From the NCBI RefSeq assembly GCF_014230145.1, contig NZ_JACHVC010000013.1, positions 124,001 through 188,000 on the forward strand: 64,000 nucleotides of DNA, written 5' to 3'. How positions within the stretch are numbered: the stretch's first letter is position 1; each line of letters opens with the position of its first letter. The stretch is from Pelagicoccus albus. GTDB lineage: Bacteria; Verrucomicrobiota; Verrucomicrobiia; Opitutales; Opitutaceae. Positions 25,501 through 33,380 of this stretch are shown here, one piece after another. Position numbers and translations under genes: made by a program. The notes under the pieces are model-generated. The model ran no database searches, was not told where the DNA came from, and was given only the letters and a program-made list of their open reading frames with translations.

Positions 25501-26549
25501 CTCCGCTTCATTACATTTTCGTTGATGGTAGAGACCTAACATTCGATCTGGAAAACTTTCGAAAATGTATGGAGGAGAGCAGTGCCAGCCTGAAAACGAA
25601 ATTGATCTTGATCGGTAATCATAAGGTAGACCCGCGCGGCGAAAGCCTCATCGAGACCCTCGCTCTACCGCTCAAGCAATCGGACGTTTACGATTTGCTC
25701 GTTTCTGGCGAGGACGCCTCGAACTACACGGATATAAGCTTCGAGGATGTGGATACTTCTCGATTCGAAGGCCGATCCACCCGGGTTCTCATCGCGGAAG
25801 ACAACTTTGTTAACCAGATGGTTATTAAGGGAATGCTCCTGAAGATGGGTATTGAAGCAGACTGCGTCAGCAACGGAGCTGAAGCCATAGAAGCGGTGAA
25901 AAAAACTCCCTATGACCTGATCTTCATGGACATCCAAATGCCAGAAATAGATGGCTTGGAGGCGTCTCGGCAAATTCGAGGCGGGGCAGCGGGTGAGCGG
26001 GCGAAATCCGTGGTGATCGTGGCGATAACGGCGAACGCACGCGATGTAGACAGGCAAGACTGCGCGGATGTTCGGATGGACGCCTACCTGCTCAAACCGG
26101 TTGAGGTTTCTCCACTCTTTTCAACCTTGGATAGACTGCTTCCGGGATACCGATCCGATGAGGAGAACTTTGACGATTCAAACGTTCCACCATCAAACCA
26201 GGATATTTTCGAATCCGAGGAACTCGTGCATGCCATGATGGACGATGTCTCCCTCGCGGTGGAGGTGATTAACGCTTCCATGCCGGACTTGCAGACGCGT
26301 TTACCCAAATTCCAAACCGCCTTCGAATCGGGGGACGAACGCGACGCCCGCTACCAGATTCACTCTCTGAAAGGTACTGCGGCGAACCTGCGCTGCCGTC
26401 GGCTTAAGCGGGTCTGCAAAACGATAGAGGATGCCATTATCGAACCGTCCATGAAGGATGTTTCCATTTTGGTAGAAGGGCTTAAAACCGAGCTGGAAGA
26501 AGCCATCCGAGCCCTGAAGGACTTCCTCGCAAAACAGGACGAGCAGTAA
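22578..26549 (+). CDS. Multi-PAS hybrid histidine kinase with receiver and HPt domains
   Basis: 1323 residues, no membrane helix, so a soluble cytoplasmic sensor. Roughly five PAS/PAC units fill residues 25-670 (for example ITDENGVIVYANRRFCELSK, and SIRTDITKQKETERG as PAC ends). The HisKA domain has ANMSHELRTPLNGVMG with His near 693. HATPase_c motifs are in order: NLTSNAVKFT (N box), DTGVGIDEEL, HGGTGLGLAITKRL. Then come a degenerate receiver (~925-1055, keeping a VDGRD and a PLKQSDVYD end), a complete receiver (VLIAEDNFVNQM, FMDIQMPE with Asp near 1117, LLKPV) and an HPt domain with HSLKGTAANLR (His ~1262). This is an ArcB/BarA-like phosphorelay in one chain. The partner regulator is not next door. 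Confidence 0.92.
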   Translation: MPTNRTPSDTDGIAKLSETLGSSVLNGLISTLDMHAIVAITDENGVIVYANRRFCELSKYTTAELYGKTHRIINSGYHSKEFWERMWATVSSGETWHAQVCNRAKDGSFYWLQTTVRPLVGKDGNIEAYVSIRTDITKQKETERGLQLSRERLRWAAKSAKLGSWEYDLQTDLLNWSWMTKIIHEVEENYEPNFDEAIAFCDGEEHRQRLEIAFKNAIEKGSAWNEELVIVTGNGVRKWVRSIGEPKIVNGQCVSLAGVYQDIDEEIARRRAAERDAAMVRSILDASTEFAIIATDDNGQISVFNTGAERTFGYSARESSGQLSLAELFTAKAIQNRSEELAEKFDIHVGGFQVFAEIAAKKGFDSRTWQGSRQDGSSFEFAAVITPIHSVSGEVGGYLCIGQDVTEINEARRAAEESERKFRGAFDASAVGMGLVALDGGWISANSAMVEILAVDLETLKSRTLESHYDPEDLVEDRDFRIEMIEGQRKMHKVRRRFLRPNGETIWVALTVSLVKRADNKPAYFLCQLENVTRSVRLEADLKKTTNRLSLAAKAGGIGIWDWDLVENKLVWDEQLYRLHGLSPETTVASLETWNQILHPDDGRRVREEMENAILDIKEFDSEYRIVTPTKSVRNIRTLALIERDENGKAIRAVGSSWDVTKTVRQREDLAKAVEEAKQASEAKSRFLANMSHELRTPLNGVMGMTTLLLGSDGLLDEQRQFVEVIRDSGESLLSVINDILDFSKIDSGKLQIEEYDFNLGNLVAEISSVISQRAKLKDLEYFQQIDPKLPLELRGDPVRLRQILINLTSNAVKFTDKGNIRLSVALKGESEEGVELVFKISDTGVGIDEELKDKLFEEFTQADNSSTREHGGTGLGLAITKRLVQLIGGKIDFVSTLGTGSVFTVSFQFKRAQGKGNYSKPLFLRDRSALLISKDPEFREELEEVLNLWSIYTGSCSTVEQAAELVQNRAAVNAPLHYIFVDGRDLTFDLENFRKCMEESSASLKTKLILIGNHKVDPRGESLIETLALPLKQSDVYDLLVSGEDASNYTDISFEDVDTSRFEGRSTRVLIAEDNFVNQMVIKGMLLKMGIEADCVSNGAEAIEAVKKTPYDLIFMDIQMPEIDGLEASRQIRGGAAGERAKSVVIVAITANARDVDRQDCADVRMDAYLLKPVEVSPLFSTLDRLLPGYRSDEENFDDSNVPPSNQDIFESEELVHAMMDDVSLAVEVINASMPDLQTRLPKFQTAFESGDERDARYQIHSLKGTAANLRCRRLKRVCKTIEDAIIEPSMKDVSILVEGLKTELEEAIRALKDFLAKQDEQ

Positions 26550-26569
26550 GCCTGCACAAGACTTACTGC
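26543..26569. terminator. Hairpin spanning both converging stop codons
   Basis: GCAGTAAG (26543-26550) pairs perfectly with CTTACTGC (26562-26569) around an 11-base loop. It includes the TAA of the histidine kinase and, on the other strand, the TAA of speA. On the plus strand GGCTTCGCTTTT follows. Probably a shared terminator. Confidence 0.55.
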
Positions 26570-28530
26570 GGCTTCGCTTTTGCCTTACGTGGAGCGGCCC
26601 GGCGCTTTTTCTTCTGCTCGATATCGAGGTAAGTCTTTTTCTGCAGTTGCTCCTCGTATAGCTCCATGAAGCGTACGCCGTCGCGTGGCTTCACGAGATC
26701 TGCCTTCGTTGCCTTGTCGATCTGTTTTTTGAGGTTTTGGCAAAGGCCTCCCGCCGAATACTGAACTCCTTCCAAAACGTCCTTCATGCGGAACCCCTGG
26801 ATGGTGTCTTCGATGTAGAAGCCATCGTCCTCATCCTCGTCGAGGAAGACGTGCACTTCATTCACGCGCCCAAAGAGATTATGGTTGTCCCCCATGATGT
26901 CCTGATACGCTCCGACGAGGAAGATACCCAAAAAATAGGAATCGCCCTTTTTCAATGGATGGAGCGGGAGATACTGCTTCTCGTCCTCCAAGTCGATGAA
27001 CTTGGAAACCTTGCCATCGCTATCGCAAGTGATGTCTACCAGAATCGCATTCACAGTAGGACGTTCATTCAGGCGAGTAATGGGAGTGATGGGGAAGAGT
27101 TGGTCCAGCGCCCAGTGATCCAGCAAGGATTGGAAAACGGAGAAATTGCAGACGTATTGGTCGGACAAAAGCTCTGAGAGCCCAATCAATTCTTCCGGCT
27201 GGTAGCCCTTGGTCTTGCTGATGTTTTTCTCCAAACGGTTGCAAATCTGCCAGAAGAGGGACTCGGCCTGGGCACGACCGAGAAGGTCTAGATAGCCATG
27301 GGAGAATAGGGAGTCCGCTTCCTCCTTTTTCTGCTGGGCATCGTGGTAGATCTCCAGGTTTCCGTAGCGATTCCGTCCGTTGAGGATTTCGTGCAAATCA
27401 GCAACCACTTGGTGCTTGATCTCGTCTTTGCGAACCGTGAGCAATGAATCGCGTTTCGATATGCGCCCTGTGACTTCTGTAATGAGAATACTGTGCGGGG
27501 CTACGATGGCTCGACCGCTTTCGGTCACTAGATTGGGGCAGGGTACGTCCATCAGTCCGCAGATCTGTTTGACGTTGTAAACGACGTCGCGGGCGTACTC
27601 TTCCAAAGTATAGTTGGTAGAGCTCTCGTAGTTGGAACGGGAACCGTCGTAGTCGATACCCAAGCCGCCACCTACGTCCAAAAAGCCCATGGGGAAGCCC
27701 ATTTTTTGGAGTTGGCAATAGTAGCGAGTCGCTTCCACCACGGCGTTCTTCAAGGTAATGATATTCGGAACCTGCGATCCAATGTGGAAATGCAGCAGGC
27801 AGAGACTCTCGGTCAAATTTGCCTTTTCGAGCATTCGCGCCGCCTCGAGGATTTCCATCGAGGTGAGCCCGAATTTGGCATTGTCCCCGGTAGACATCGC
27901 CCATTTGCCCTCACCGCGGGTTCCAAGCTTCGAGCGTAATCCGATGAGCGGCTCTACATCGAGTTCCTTTGACATGGAGATAATCATCTCCAATTCGCTC
28001 AACTGCTCCGCCACGATGATGATGTCCTTGCCTATTTTGCGGTAGTTGAGAGCTAGGCGGATATAGTCCTCGTCCTTGTAGCCATTGCAGATCAGCAGGG
28101 ACTCGGAGTGTTGGTGCATCGCCATAGCGATCATCAGCTCTGGCTTGCTGCCAGCTTCAAGCCCGTAGCAATGGTTCTCTCCCGCATCTTGGATCTCCTC
28201 TACGACTTCGCGCAGCTGGTTAACCTTGATGGGGAAGACGCCTCGATAGTGCCCCGGATAATCCTCGTCGCGAATCGAATCGGCAAAAGCTTTGTTGAGA
28301 CGCTCGACTCGGTGACGGAGCAGGTCCTGGAAGCGTATAACCATTGGAGCCTTGATTCCCTTGGTCGCTGCTTCCTTGATGACGTCGTCAATTCTGACGG
28401 AAATGTCGTCCGCAGCGGGGTGGGCACAGACGTAGCCCTCCTTGTCGACCGAAAAATAAGGGGAACCCCAACGGTTAAAACCGTAGAGACGCTCGGCTTC
28501 GGAGGTCGTCCAACGCGATTTCGGGCTCAT
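26563..28530 (-). CDS. speA: Biosynthetic arginine decarboxylase
   Basis: 655 residues, as long as bacterial SpeA. It converts arginine to agmatine, the first step of putrescine formation. PLP-barrel features: FPIKVNQLREVVEEI with the PLP Lys, GLEAGSKPELMIAMA, LHFHIGSQVPN and FLDVGGGLGIDYDGS, plus LVTESGRAIVAPHS. The C-terminal domain holds LSDQYVCNFSVFQSLLDHWALD and a CDSDGKVSKFID motif, which contains the active-site Cys. The last 25 residues are Lys/Arg-rich. A monocistronic gene; convergent with the histidine kinase. Confidence 0.96.
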   Translation of the reverse strand: MSPKSRWTTSEAERLYGFNRWGSPYFSVDKEGYVCAHPAADDISVRIDDVIKEAATKGIKAPMVIRFQDLLRHRVERLNKAFADSIRDEDYPGHYRGVFPIKVNQLREVVEEIQDAGENHCYGLEAGSKPELMIAMAMHQHSESLLICNGYKDEDYIRLALNYRKIGKDIIIVAEQLSELEMIISMSKELDVEPLIGLRSKLGTRGEGKWAMSTGDNAKFGLTSMEILEAARMLEKANLTESLCLLHFHIGSQVPNIITLKNAVVEATRYYCQLQKMGFPMGFLDVGGGLGIDYDGSRSNYESSTNYTLEEYARDVVYNVKQICGLMDVPCPNLVTESGRAIVAPHSILITEVTGRISKRDSLLTVRKDEIKHQVVADLHEILNGRNRYGNLEIYHDAQQKKEEADSLFSHGYLDLLGRAQAESLFWQICNRLEKNISKTKGYQPEELIGLSELLSDQYVCNFSVFQSLLDHWALDQLFPITPITRLNERPTVNAILVDITCDSDGKVSKFIDLEDEKQYLPLHPLKKGDSYFLGIFLVGAYQDIMGDNHNLFGRVNEVHVFLDEDEDDGFYIEDTIQGFRMKDVLEGVQYSAGGLCQNLKKQIDKATKADLVKPRDGVRFMELYEEQLQKKTYLDIEQKKKRRAAPRKAKAKPQ

Positions 28531-28643
28531 GCTCTATGCTTCCTTGGCTATCTTGGTTATGGCTTGCTTTTTGAAAGGCCGCTAGCTTGAGTACGCGACT
28601 TTCAATTTCAAGAACCCTTTAGAGCTAATAACTTAAATCTGTA

Positions 28644-28961
28644 ATGGATATTTCCACATTCGTAATCGCTCAGCAAGCCGCGCCCGCAGGACAAGGCGGA
28701 TGGCAACAGTTTTTGCCTTTCATCATCATCTTCGCAGCGATGTATTTCCTGATTATCGCCCCCCAGCGCAAGAAGCAAAAGCAACACCAGAAGCTCATCT
28801 CCGAGCTCAAATCAGGCTCTGAAGTGATGACCAGCGGCGGCATCTACGGCACCATCACCAACGTCAAGGAAGACCGCTTCGTCCTGAAGATCGCCGAGGG
28901 CACAAAAATCGAAATCGCCAAGGCCTCCGTGACCACTGTTGTAACTCCTGCAGCTGAATAA
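28644..28961 (+). CDS. yajC: Preprotein translocase subunit YajC
   Basis: 105 residues with one membrane helix (QQFLPFIIIFAAMYFLIIAP) directly followed by QRKKQKQHQKLISELKSGSEVMTSGGIYGTI, the YajC signature, and a small cytoplasmic beta domain. Works with SecDF to help protein export. It is 97 bases ahead of secDF, the usual order. Confidence 0.95.
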   Translation: MDISTFVIAQQAAPAGQGGWQQFLPFIIIFAAMYFLIIAPQRKKQKQHQKLISELKSGSEVMTSGGIYGTITNVKEDRFVLKIAEGTKIEIAKASVTTVVTPAAE

Positions 28962-28994
28962 GGCCGGCCGCTTCTCAATCAATTTCCAGCGAGA

Positions 28995-29015
28995 GCCACG
29001 CCTATCCGGCGTGGC
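28995..29015 (+). terminator. Hairpin between yajC and secDF
   Basis: GCCACGCC (28995-29002), a five-base loop, then GGCGTGGC: a perfect eight-pair stem followed by ATCTCTATTATT. The U-tract is weak, so it may lower readthrough to secDF or protect the yajC end. Confidence 0.45.
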
Positions 29016-29058
29016 ATCTCTATTATTAAAGTAAGCTCCAATCATCTAAAGTATCCCG

Positions 29059-31632
29059 ATGTCCGGAAAGTATATTTGGAAACTGGCACTCACCGGCGTG
29101 ATCGTCGCGTTCTGCCTCTCTTATCTCATCCCCATGTCCGACCAGGACTTCGCCGAGCACGTGAAAGCTCGCTCCGGCGATCCCGCATTTGCGGCATTGG
29201 TCGACAGAGCTGAGGCGCTCTCGGAAGAAAGCGTCAACACCGATAGGCCTTTGAGTGTGTACATGGCCCTTAAGTCTATCGCCAATGAGGAGCGTATCGA
29301 CGTTAGCCAATACTTCTCGGACCTACAGCTAGAGGCCAGCCTGACCAACGTTGAAAAGCGAAACAACATTCTACTCCCGACCTTGTTGGAAGACTCCAAG
29401 GCGAACTTGAAGAAGGGCCTCGATATCCAAGGTGGCATCTCCGTCACTTTCGAGGTCGATCCAGTCGCCCTCGCCGAGGTCCCAGCCGCGGAGCGAAACG
29501 AAAAGCTCTCCGACGCGATCAATATCATCGAGCGACGCGTCAACACCTACGGAGTGAGCGAGCCTATCGTTCGTCCAATTGGTGAAAACCGCATCGAGCT
29601 GCAGCTCGCGGGCGTAAACACCAAGGATAATCCGGAGCTCATCAACACCATCAAGGCTCCAGCTCGCCTCGAATTTCGCGAAGTCCACCCCACCGCAAAT
29701 CCGATGACCTCTTCACGCCCGACCGGCTACGAGGAGATGACCATGATCCAGGAGTACAACGGGGTGGAAAACGAAGTGCGTCTCTACGTGAAGCGCATTC
29801 CAGCCCTGACCGGAAAATACGTTGCGGACGCCTTTCCTCGAACCAACGAAGTGGGCGGCATCGAAGTTATCCTCAAGCTTACCAGCGAAGGAGCGGATCT
29901 CTTCGCAGACGTGACCGAACGACTTGCTCAGCAAGGCCAAACCACCGGGCAGCTTGGGCGCTTGGCGATTGTCTTGGATAAGCAACTACAATCCGCACCG
30001 ACAGTACGCGAGCGAATCGCAGGTGGCACCGCTCAAATTACCGGTCGCTACACCCAACGTGAGGCGATTGACTTGGCAAACACTCTGAACAACCCGCTCG
30101 AGCTGCCATTGGAAGTCGTCGAGATGTACGAAGTTGGTCCTTCGATGGCTAAGGACTCCATCGAGTCTGGCGTCAAAGCCTCCGTCATCGGCATCACAGC
30201 GGTTTCCGCCTTCATGATCGCCTACTTTTTCATCGGAGGGTTCGTAGCCCTTATCTCGGTGCTACTTAATGTGGTGATCGTTCTCGGCGTACTCGCGAGC
30301 TTCAACGCTACTCTGACCCTTCCGGGTATCGCCGGTATCGTACTCACGGTCGGCATGGCGGTGGATGCCAACATCCTGATCTTCGAGCGTATTCGGGAAG
30401 AGCTTCGCAATGGCAAGAACATCAAGTCCGCAGTAGAGGGTGGTTTCGACAAGGTTTTCTCCACCATCTTCGACGCCAACGTCACTACGCTCTTGGTTTC
30501 CTTCGTTATGCTGAGCCTCGGAACGGGCCCAGTAAAGGGCTTCGGACTCACCTTGGCTATTGGTGTAGTGACCACCATGTTCTGCGCATTGATCGTCACA
30601 CGCGTCATGCTCGAAATGCTCTTCACCACGGGCGCGCTTAAATCCTTCAAGACGCTATCGGTCCTCTCGGGAACCAACATCGACTTCATGAAGTTTCGCA
30701 AGCCGGCCTTCATCGCGTCCTGGACCTTGGTAATTGTAGGCGTTGTCGTTTTGGCTGTTAAAGGCGACTCGATCTATGGCATCGACTTCACGGGTGGTGA
30801 CGAAGCCATTCTAGAGTTCTCGCAACGAATCGACGAAGGAGAAATCCGCGATGCCTTGACCGCAGCTGATCTAGGCGAAGTTAACCCGCTCTACCAATCT
30901 CAGCTGGGAACGGACGACGAATTACTCCGCGTTCAGACTGGTTTCGCGAAAGGTGAAGAAGCGGTGGCTGTCTTACAACAGGCGTTTCCAGAAGCTGGAT
31001 ACAACATGCTAGGCAAAAACGAGATAGGACCATCCGTCGGTGCTGAAATCCAAAAGAACGCCTTCCTTGCGATCGGCCTTTCGCTGGGCTTGATCCTCCT
31101 GTACATCGCATTTCGTTTCGAAATCGGTTACGGTATCGGAGCAATCGTAGCAACGATCCACGATATCTTGCTGACGCTTGGCGTGTTTGTGCTCGTTCCG
31201 GGACATCAGTTTACCGCTCCGATGGTTGCAGCCATCTTGCTGATCGTAGGTTACTCATTGAACGATACCATCGTCGTCTTTGACCGTATCCGTGAAGAGC
31301 TTACGTTGCGACCAACCTCGAAACTACGCGAGATTATCAACATCGCCATGAACGCGGTATTCACCCGTTCCTTGCTCACCAGTATCACGACCTTGCTGGC
31401 CTCGGTTTCGCTGATGGTGTTCGGACAGGGCGTAATCAACGATATCGCCTTCACCTTCACGATCGGTATCATCACCGGTACTTTTTCCTCGATCTTTATC
31501 GCGAGCCCGATCTTCTACTTCTACCACAAGGGAGATCGCCGCAGCGTAGAGTCGAGTCACGATATCGTTCCGGAATACGACTGGCAGGTCAGCACCAAGG
31601 CCTCTTCAACAGGTTCGTCAAACACCGACTAG
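29059..31632 (+). CDS. secDF: Fused SecD-SecF protein translocase accessory protein
   Basis: 857 residues combining SecD (to ~545) and SecF (from ~550) with twelve membrane helices. SecD: an N-terminal helix, then GLDIQGGISVTFEV, periplasmic P1 with IIERRVNTYGVSEPIVRP, AGGTAQITGRYTQREA, and FFIGGFVALISVLLN to GMAVDANILIFERIREEL with the conserved Asp for proton use. SecF: GIDFTGGDEAIL, IGPSVGAEIQ, GYSLNDTIVVFDRIREEL. The extracytoplasmic part before GLDIQGG is larger than in E. coli (~115 residues). It uses proton-motive force to complete export. recJ begins 10 bases after the stop. Confidence 0.96.
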   Translation: MSGKYIWKLALTGVIVAFCLSYLIPMSDQDFAEHVKARSGDPAFAALVDRAEALSEESVNTDRPLSVYMALKSIANEERIDVSQYFSDLQLEASLTNVEKRNNILLPTLLEDSKANLKKGLDIQGGISVTFEVDPVALAEVPAAERNEKLSDAINIIERRVNTYGVSEPIVRPIGENRIELQLAGVNTKDNPELINTIKAPARLEFREVHPTANPMTSSRPTGYEEMTMIQEYNGVENEVRLYVKRIPALTGKYVADAFPRTNEVGGIEVILKLTSEGADLFADVTERLAQQGQTTGQLGRLAIVLDKQLQSAPTVRERIAGGTAQITGRYTQREAIDLANTLNNPLELPLEVVEMYEVGPSMAKDSIESGVKASVIGITAVSAFMIAYFFIGGFVALISVLLNVVIVLGVLASFNATLTLPGIAGIVLTVGMAVDANILIFERIREELRNGKNIKSAVEGGFDKVFSTIFDANVTTLLVSFVMLSLGTGPVKGFGLTLAIGVVTTMFCALIVTRVMLEMLFTTGALKSFKTLSVLSGTNIDFMKFRKPAFIASWTLVIVGVVVLAVKGDSIYGIDFTGGDEAILEFSQRIDEGEIRDALTAADLGEVNPLYQSQLGTDDELLRVQTGFAKGEEAVAVLQQAFPEAGYNMLGKNEIGPSVGAEIQKNAFLAIGLSLGLILLYIAFRFEIGYGIGAIVATIHDILLTLGVFVLVPGHQFTAPMVAAILLIVGYSLNDTIVVFDRIREELTLRPTSKLREIINIAMNAVFTRSLLTSITTLLASVSLMVFGQGVINDIAFTFTIGIITGTFSSIFIASPIFYFYHKGDRRSVESSHDIVPEYDWQVSTKASSTGSSNTD

Positions 31633-31642
31633 CCACGGAGCC

Positions 31643-33358
31643 TTGGCCCATTGGGAATACAGTCCTCCACCGACCGGTTTATCCAAAAAGTACTCTAGGG
31701 AACTAAAAGTCGGTTCAACCGTTGCGGAGCTCCTCGCCCGTCTCGATTTCTCGGATACGAAAGAGGCCTCGAAATTCCTCGAGCCTCGTCTAGGTTCGAT
31801 TGATTGCCCGTTCGACATACCAAATCTCGAACGGGCCGCCCGTCGCATATCTCAGGCTATCGACAACTGCCAGACTATCGCGATCTGTGGAGACTATGAT
31901 GTAGATGGCGTTACTAGCACCGCGCTGCTCGTGGCCATATTGCAGCAGTTCGATAACTATCCTGCCTACATTGTCCCGCTGCGTCTGGAAGAAGGCTACG
32001 GCCTCTCGCAAAAGGCTGTAGAACGGGCTCTCGGCAAGGCCAACCAACCTGATCTTTTCATCGCCCTCGATTGCGGTACCAACTCTACAGAGGAGGTTCG
32101 CTACATTCTCGATCAAGGTTGCGAGGTTATTATAATCGACCATCATCAGGCCAAAGAGGAGCAGGCAGATGAGGTCATCCTGGTCAATCCGCACGTCAAC
32201 GACCAAGAGAGCTCCAACCATTGTCAACTCTGCACGGTTGGGCTCGTTTTTAAGCTAGCTCACGGTCTTCTGAAAATCCGCCGCGAAAAAGAGGACCCAA
32301 GGGCATTCGATATCAAACTTCGCGACTATCTCGATTTGGTTTCCATGGGGACGGTCGCCGACATGGTACCGCTTAATCGAGAAAATCGAATTTTCGCCCG
32401 CATCGGATTACAGGTTCTAAGCCGCACCAAACGCATTGGCCTGCAGAACCTGATGAAGGTTTCGGGGGTCGCATCAAAGCACGGCGTAAACCCGATCGAC
32501 GTATCTTTTCGCCTCGGGCCAAGGATTAATGCCAGTGGACGCTTGGCCGATGCATCCGTCGCAGTCGAGCTCATGCTCAGCGATGACCCGGGCTTTGCCA
32601 TGGAAACTTCTCTACAGCTCGACTCATTTAATCGAGAGCGACAAGACATAGAGAGGGCAATGACCGAGGGCGCTATGGAGCAGATCCGTAAAGGAGGCAC
32701 CGATAGCGGAGGTTTTGTCGTTTATGGTAACGACTGGCACCCTGGTGTCGTCGGAATCGTAGCAAGTCGCGTATCCAAGGCATTTAATCGTCCCGCCATT
32801 GTGCTGGGGAGAGAAGGGGACTTGGCCAAGGGTTCAGGGCGTAGTGTGGATGGAGTCAACCTTGTCGAGGTCTTGACACCTTACTCCGACAAGCTGGAAA
32901 GCTGGGGAGGGCACCCTATGGCGATCGGGATCTCAATGAAGATCGAACAGGTCGAGGACTTCACGAAATTCTTCGACCAAGCCCTTACCGAATACTTCGC
33001 TACCCATTCCGTCGAAAGGACATTGAACATTTCATCTTGGCTCCGTCTTGAAGATATTTCTACAAAGCTCATGCAGGACCTCTCCTTGCTGGAGCCATTT
33101 GGGCAGGCCAATCCTGAACCCATTTTCGGAGCAAAGAAAATACGTTTCGGATCGAAGGTCACTGTATTCAAGGACATCCACTTCCGCTTCACTTTGCCAA
33201 CGAGACAGAACCAAGTCATATCGGGCGTGGCTTGGAAGATGGCTGACCGTATTCCCCCTGCAACGACACCGGTCGATATCGCGTTTCGACTTGTTTGGAA
33301 CACCTTCGGTAACAAGAAGGCGCTCCAACTCGAGCTCGTTGACTGGAGACTGAGCTAG
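31643..33358 (+). CDS. recJ: Single-stranded-DNA exonuclease RecJ
   Basis: 571 residues. The start is a TTG at 31643 (MAHWEYSPPP), with GGAG just ahead of it. DHH motifs: AICGDYDVDGVTSTALL (motif I), ALDCGTNS, EVIIIDHHQAK (DHH), DLVSMGTVADMVPL; then the DHHA1 region GWHPGVVGIVASRVSKAFNRPA-like sequence (at 32730-32800) with GSGRSVDGVNL and WGGHPMAIG. The C-terminal OB-like domain has LEPFGQANPEPIF. RecJ degrades 5'-3' single strands in repair. It lies tight behind secDF. Confidence 0.95.
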   Translation: MAHWEYSPPPTGLSKKYSRELKVGSTVAELLARLDFSDTKEASKFLEPRLGSIDCPFDIPNLERAARRISQAIDNCQTIAICGDYDVDGVTSTALLVAILQQFDNYPAYIVPLRLEEGYGLSQKAVERALGKANQPDLFIALDCGTNSTEEVRYILDQGCEVIIIDHHQAKEEQADEVILVNPHVNDQESSNHCQLCTVGLVFKLAHGLLKIRREKEDPRAFDIKLRDYLDLVSMGTVADMVPLNRENRIFARIGLQVLSRTKRIGLQNLMKVSGVASKHGVNPIDVSFRLGPRINASGRLADASVAVELMLSDDPGFAMETSLQLDSFNRERQDIERAMTEGAMEQIRKGGTDSGGFVVYGNDWHPGVVGIVASRVSKAFNRPAIVLGREGDLAKGSGRSVDGVNLVEVLTPYSDKLESWGGHPMAIGISMKIEQVEDFTKFFDQALTEYFATHSVERTLNISSWLRLEDISTKLMQDLSLLEPFGQANPEPIFGAKKIRFGSKVTVFKDIHFRFTLPTRQNQVISGVAWKMADRIPPATTPVDIAFRLVWNTFGNKKALQLELVDWRLS

Positions 33359-33380
33359 TACAACGCTGCGAAGAGCCGCT

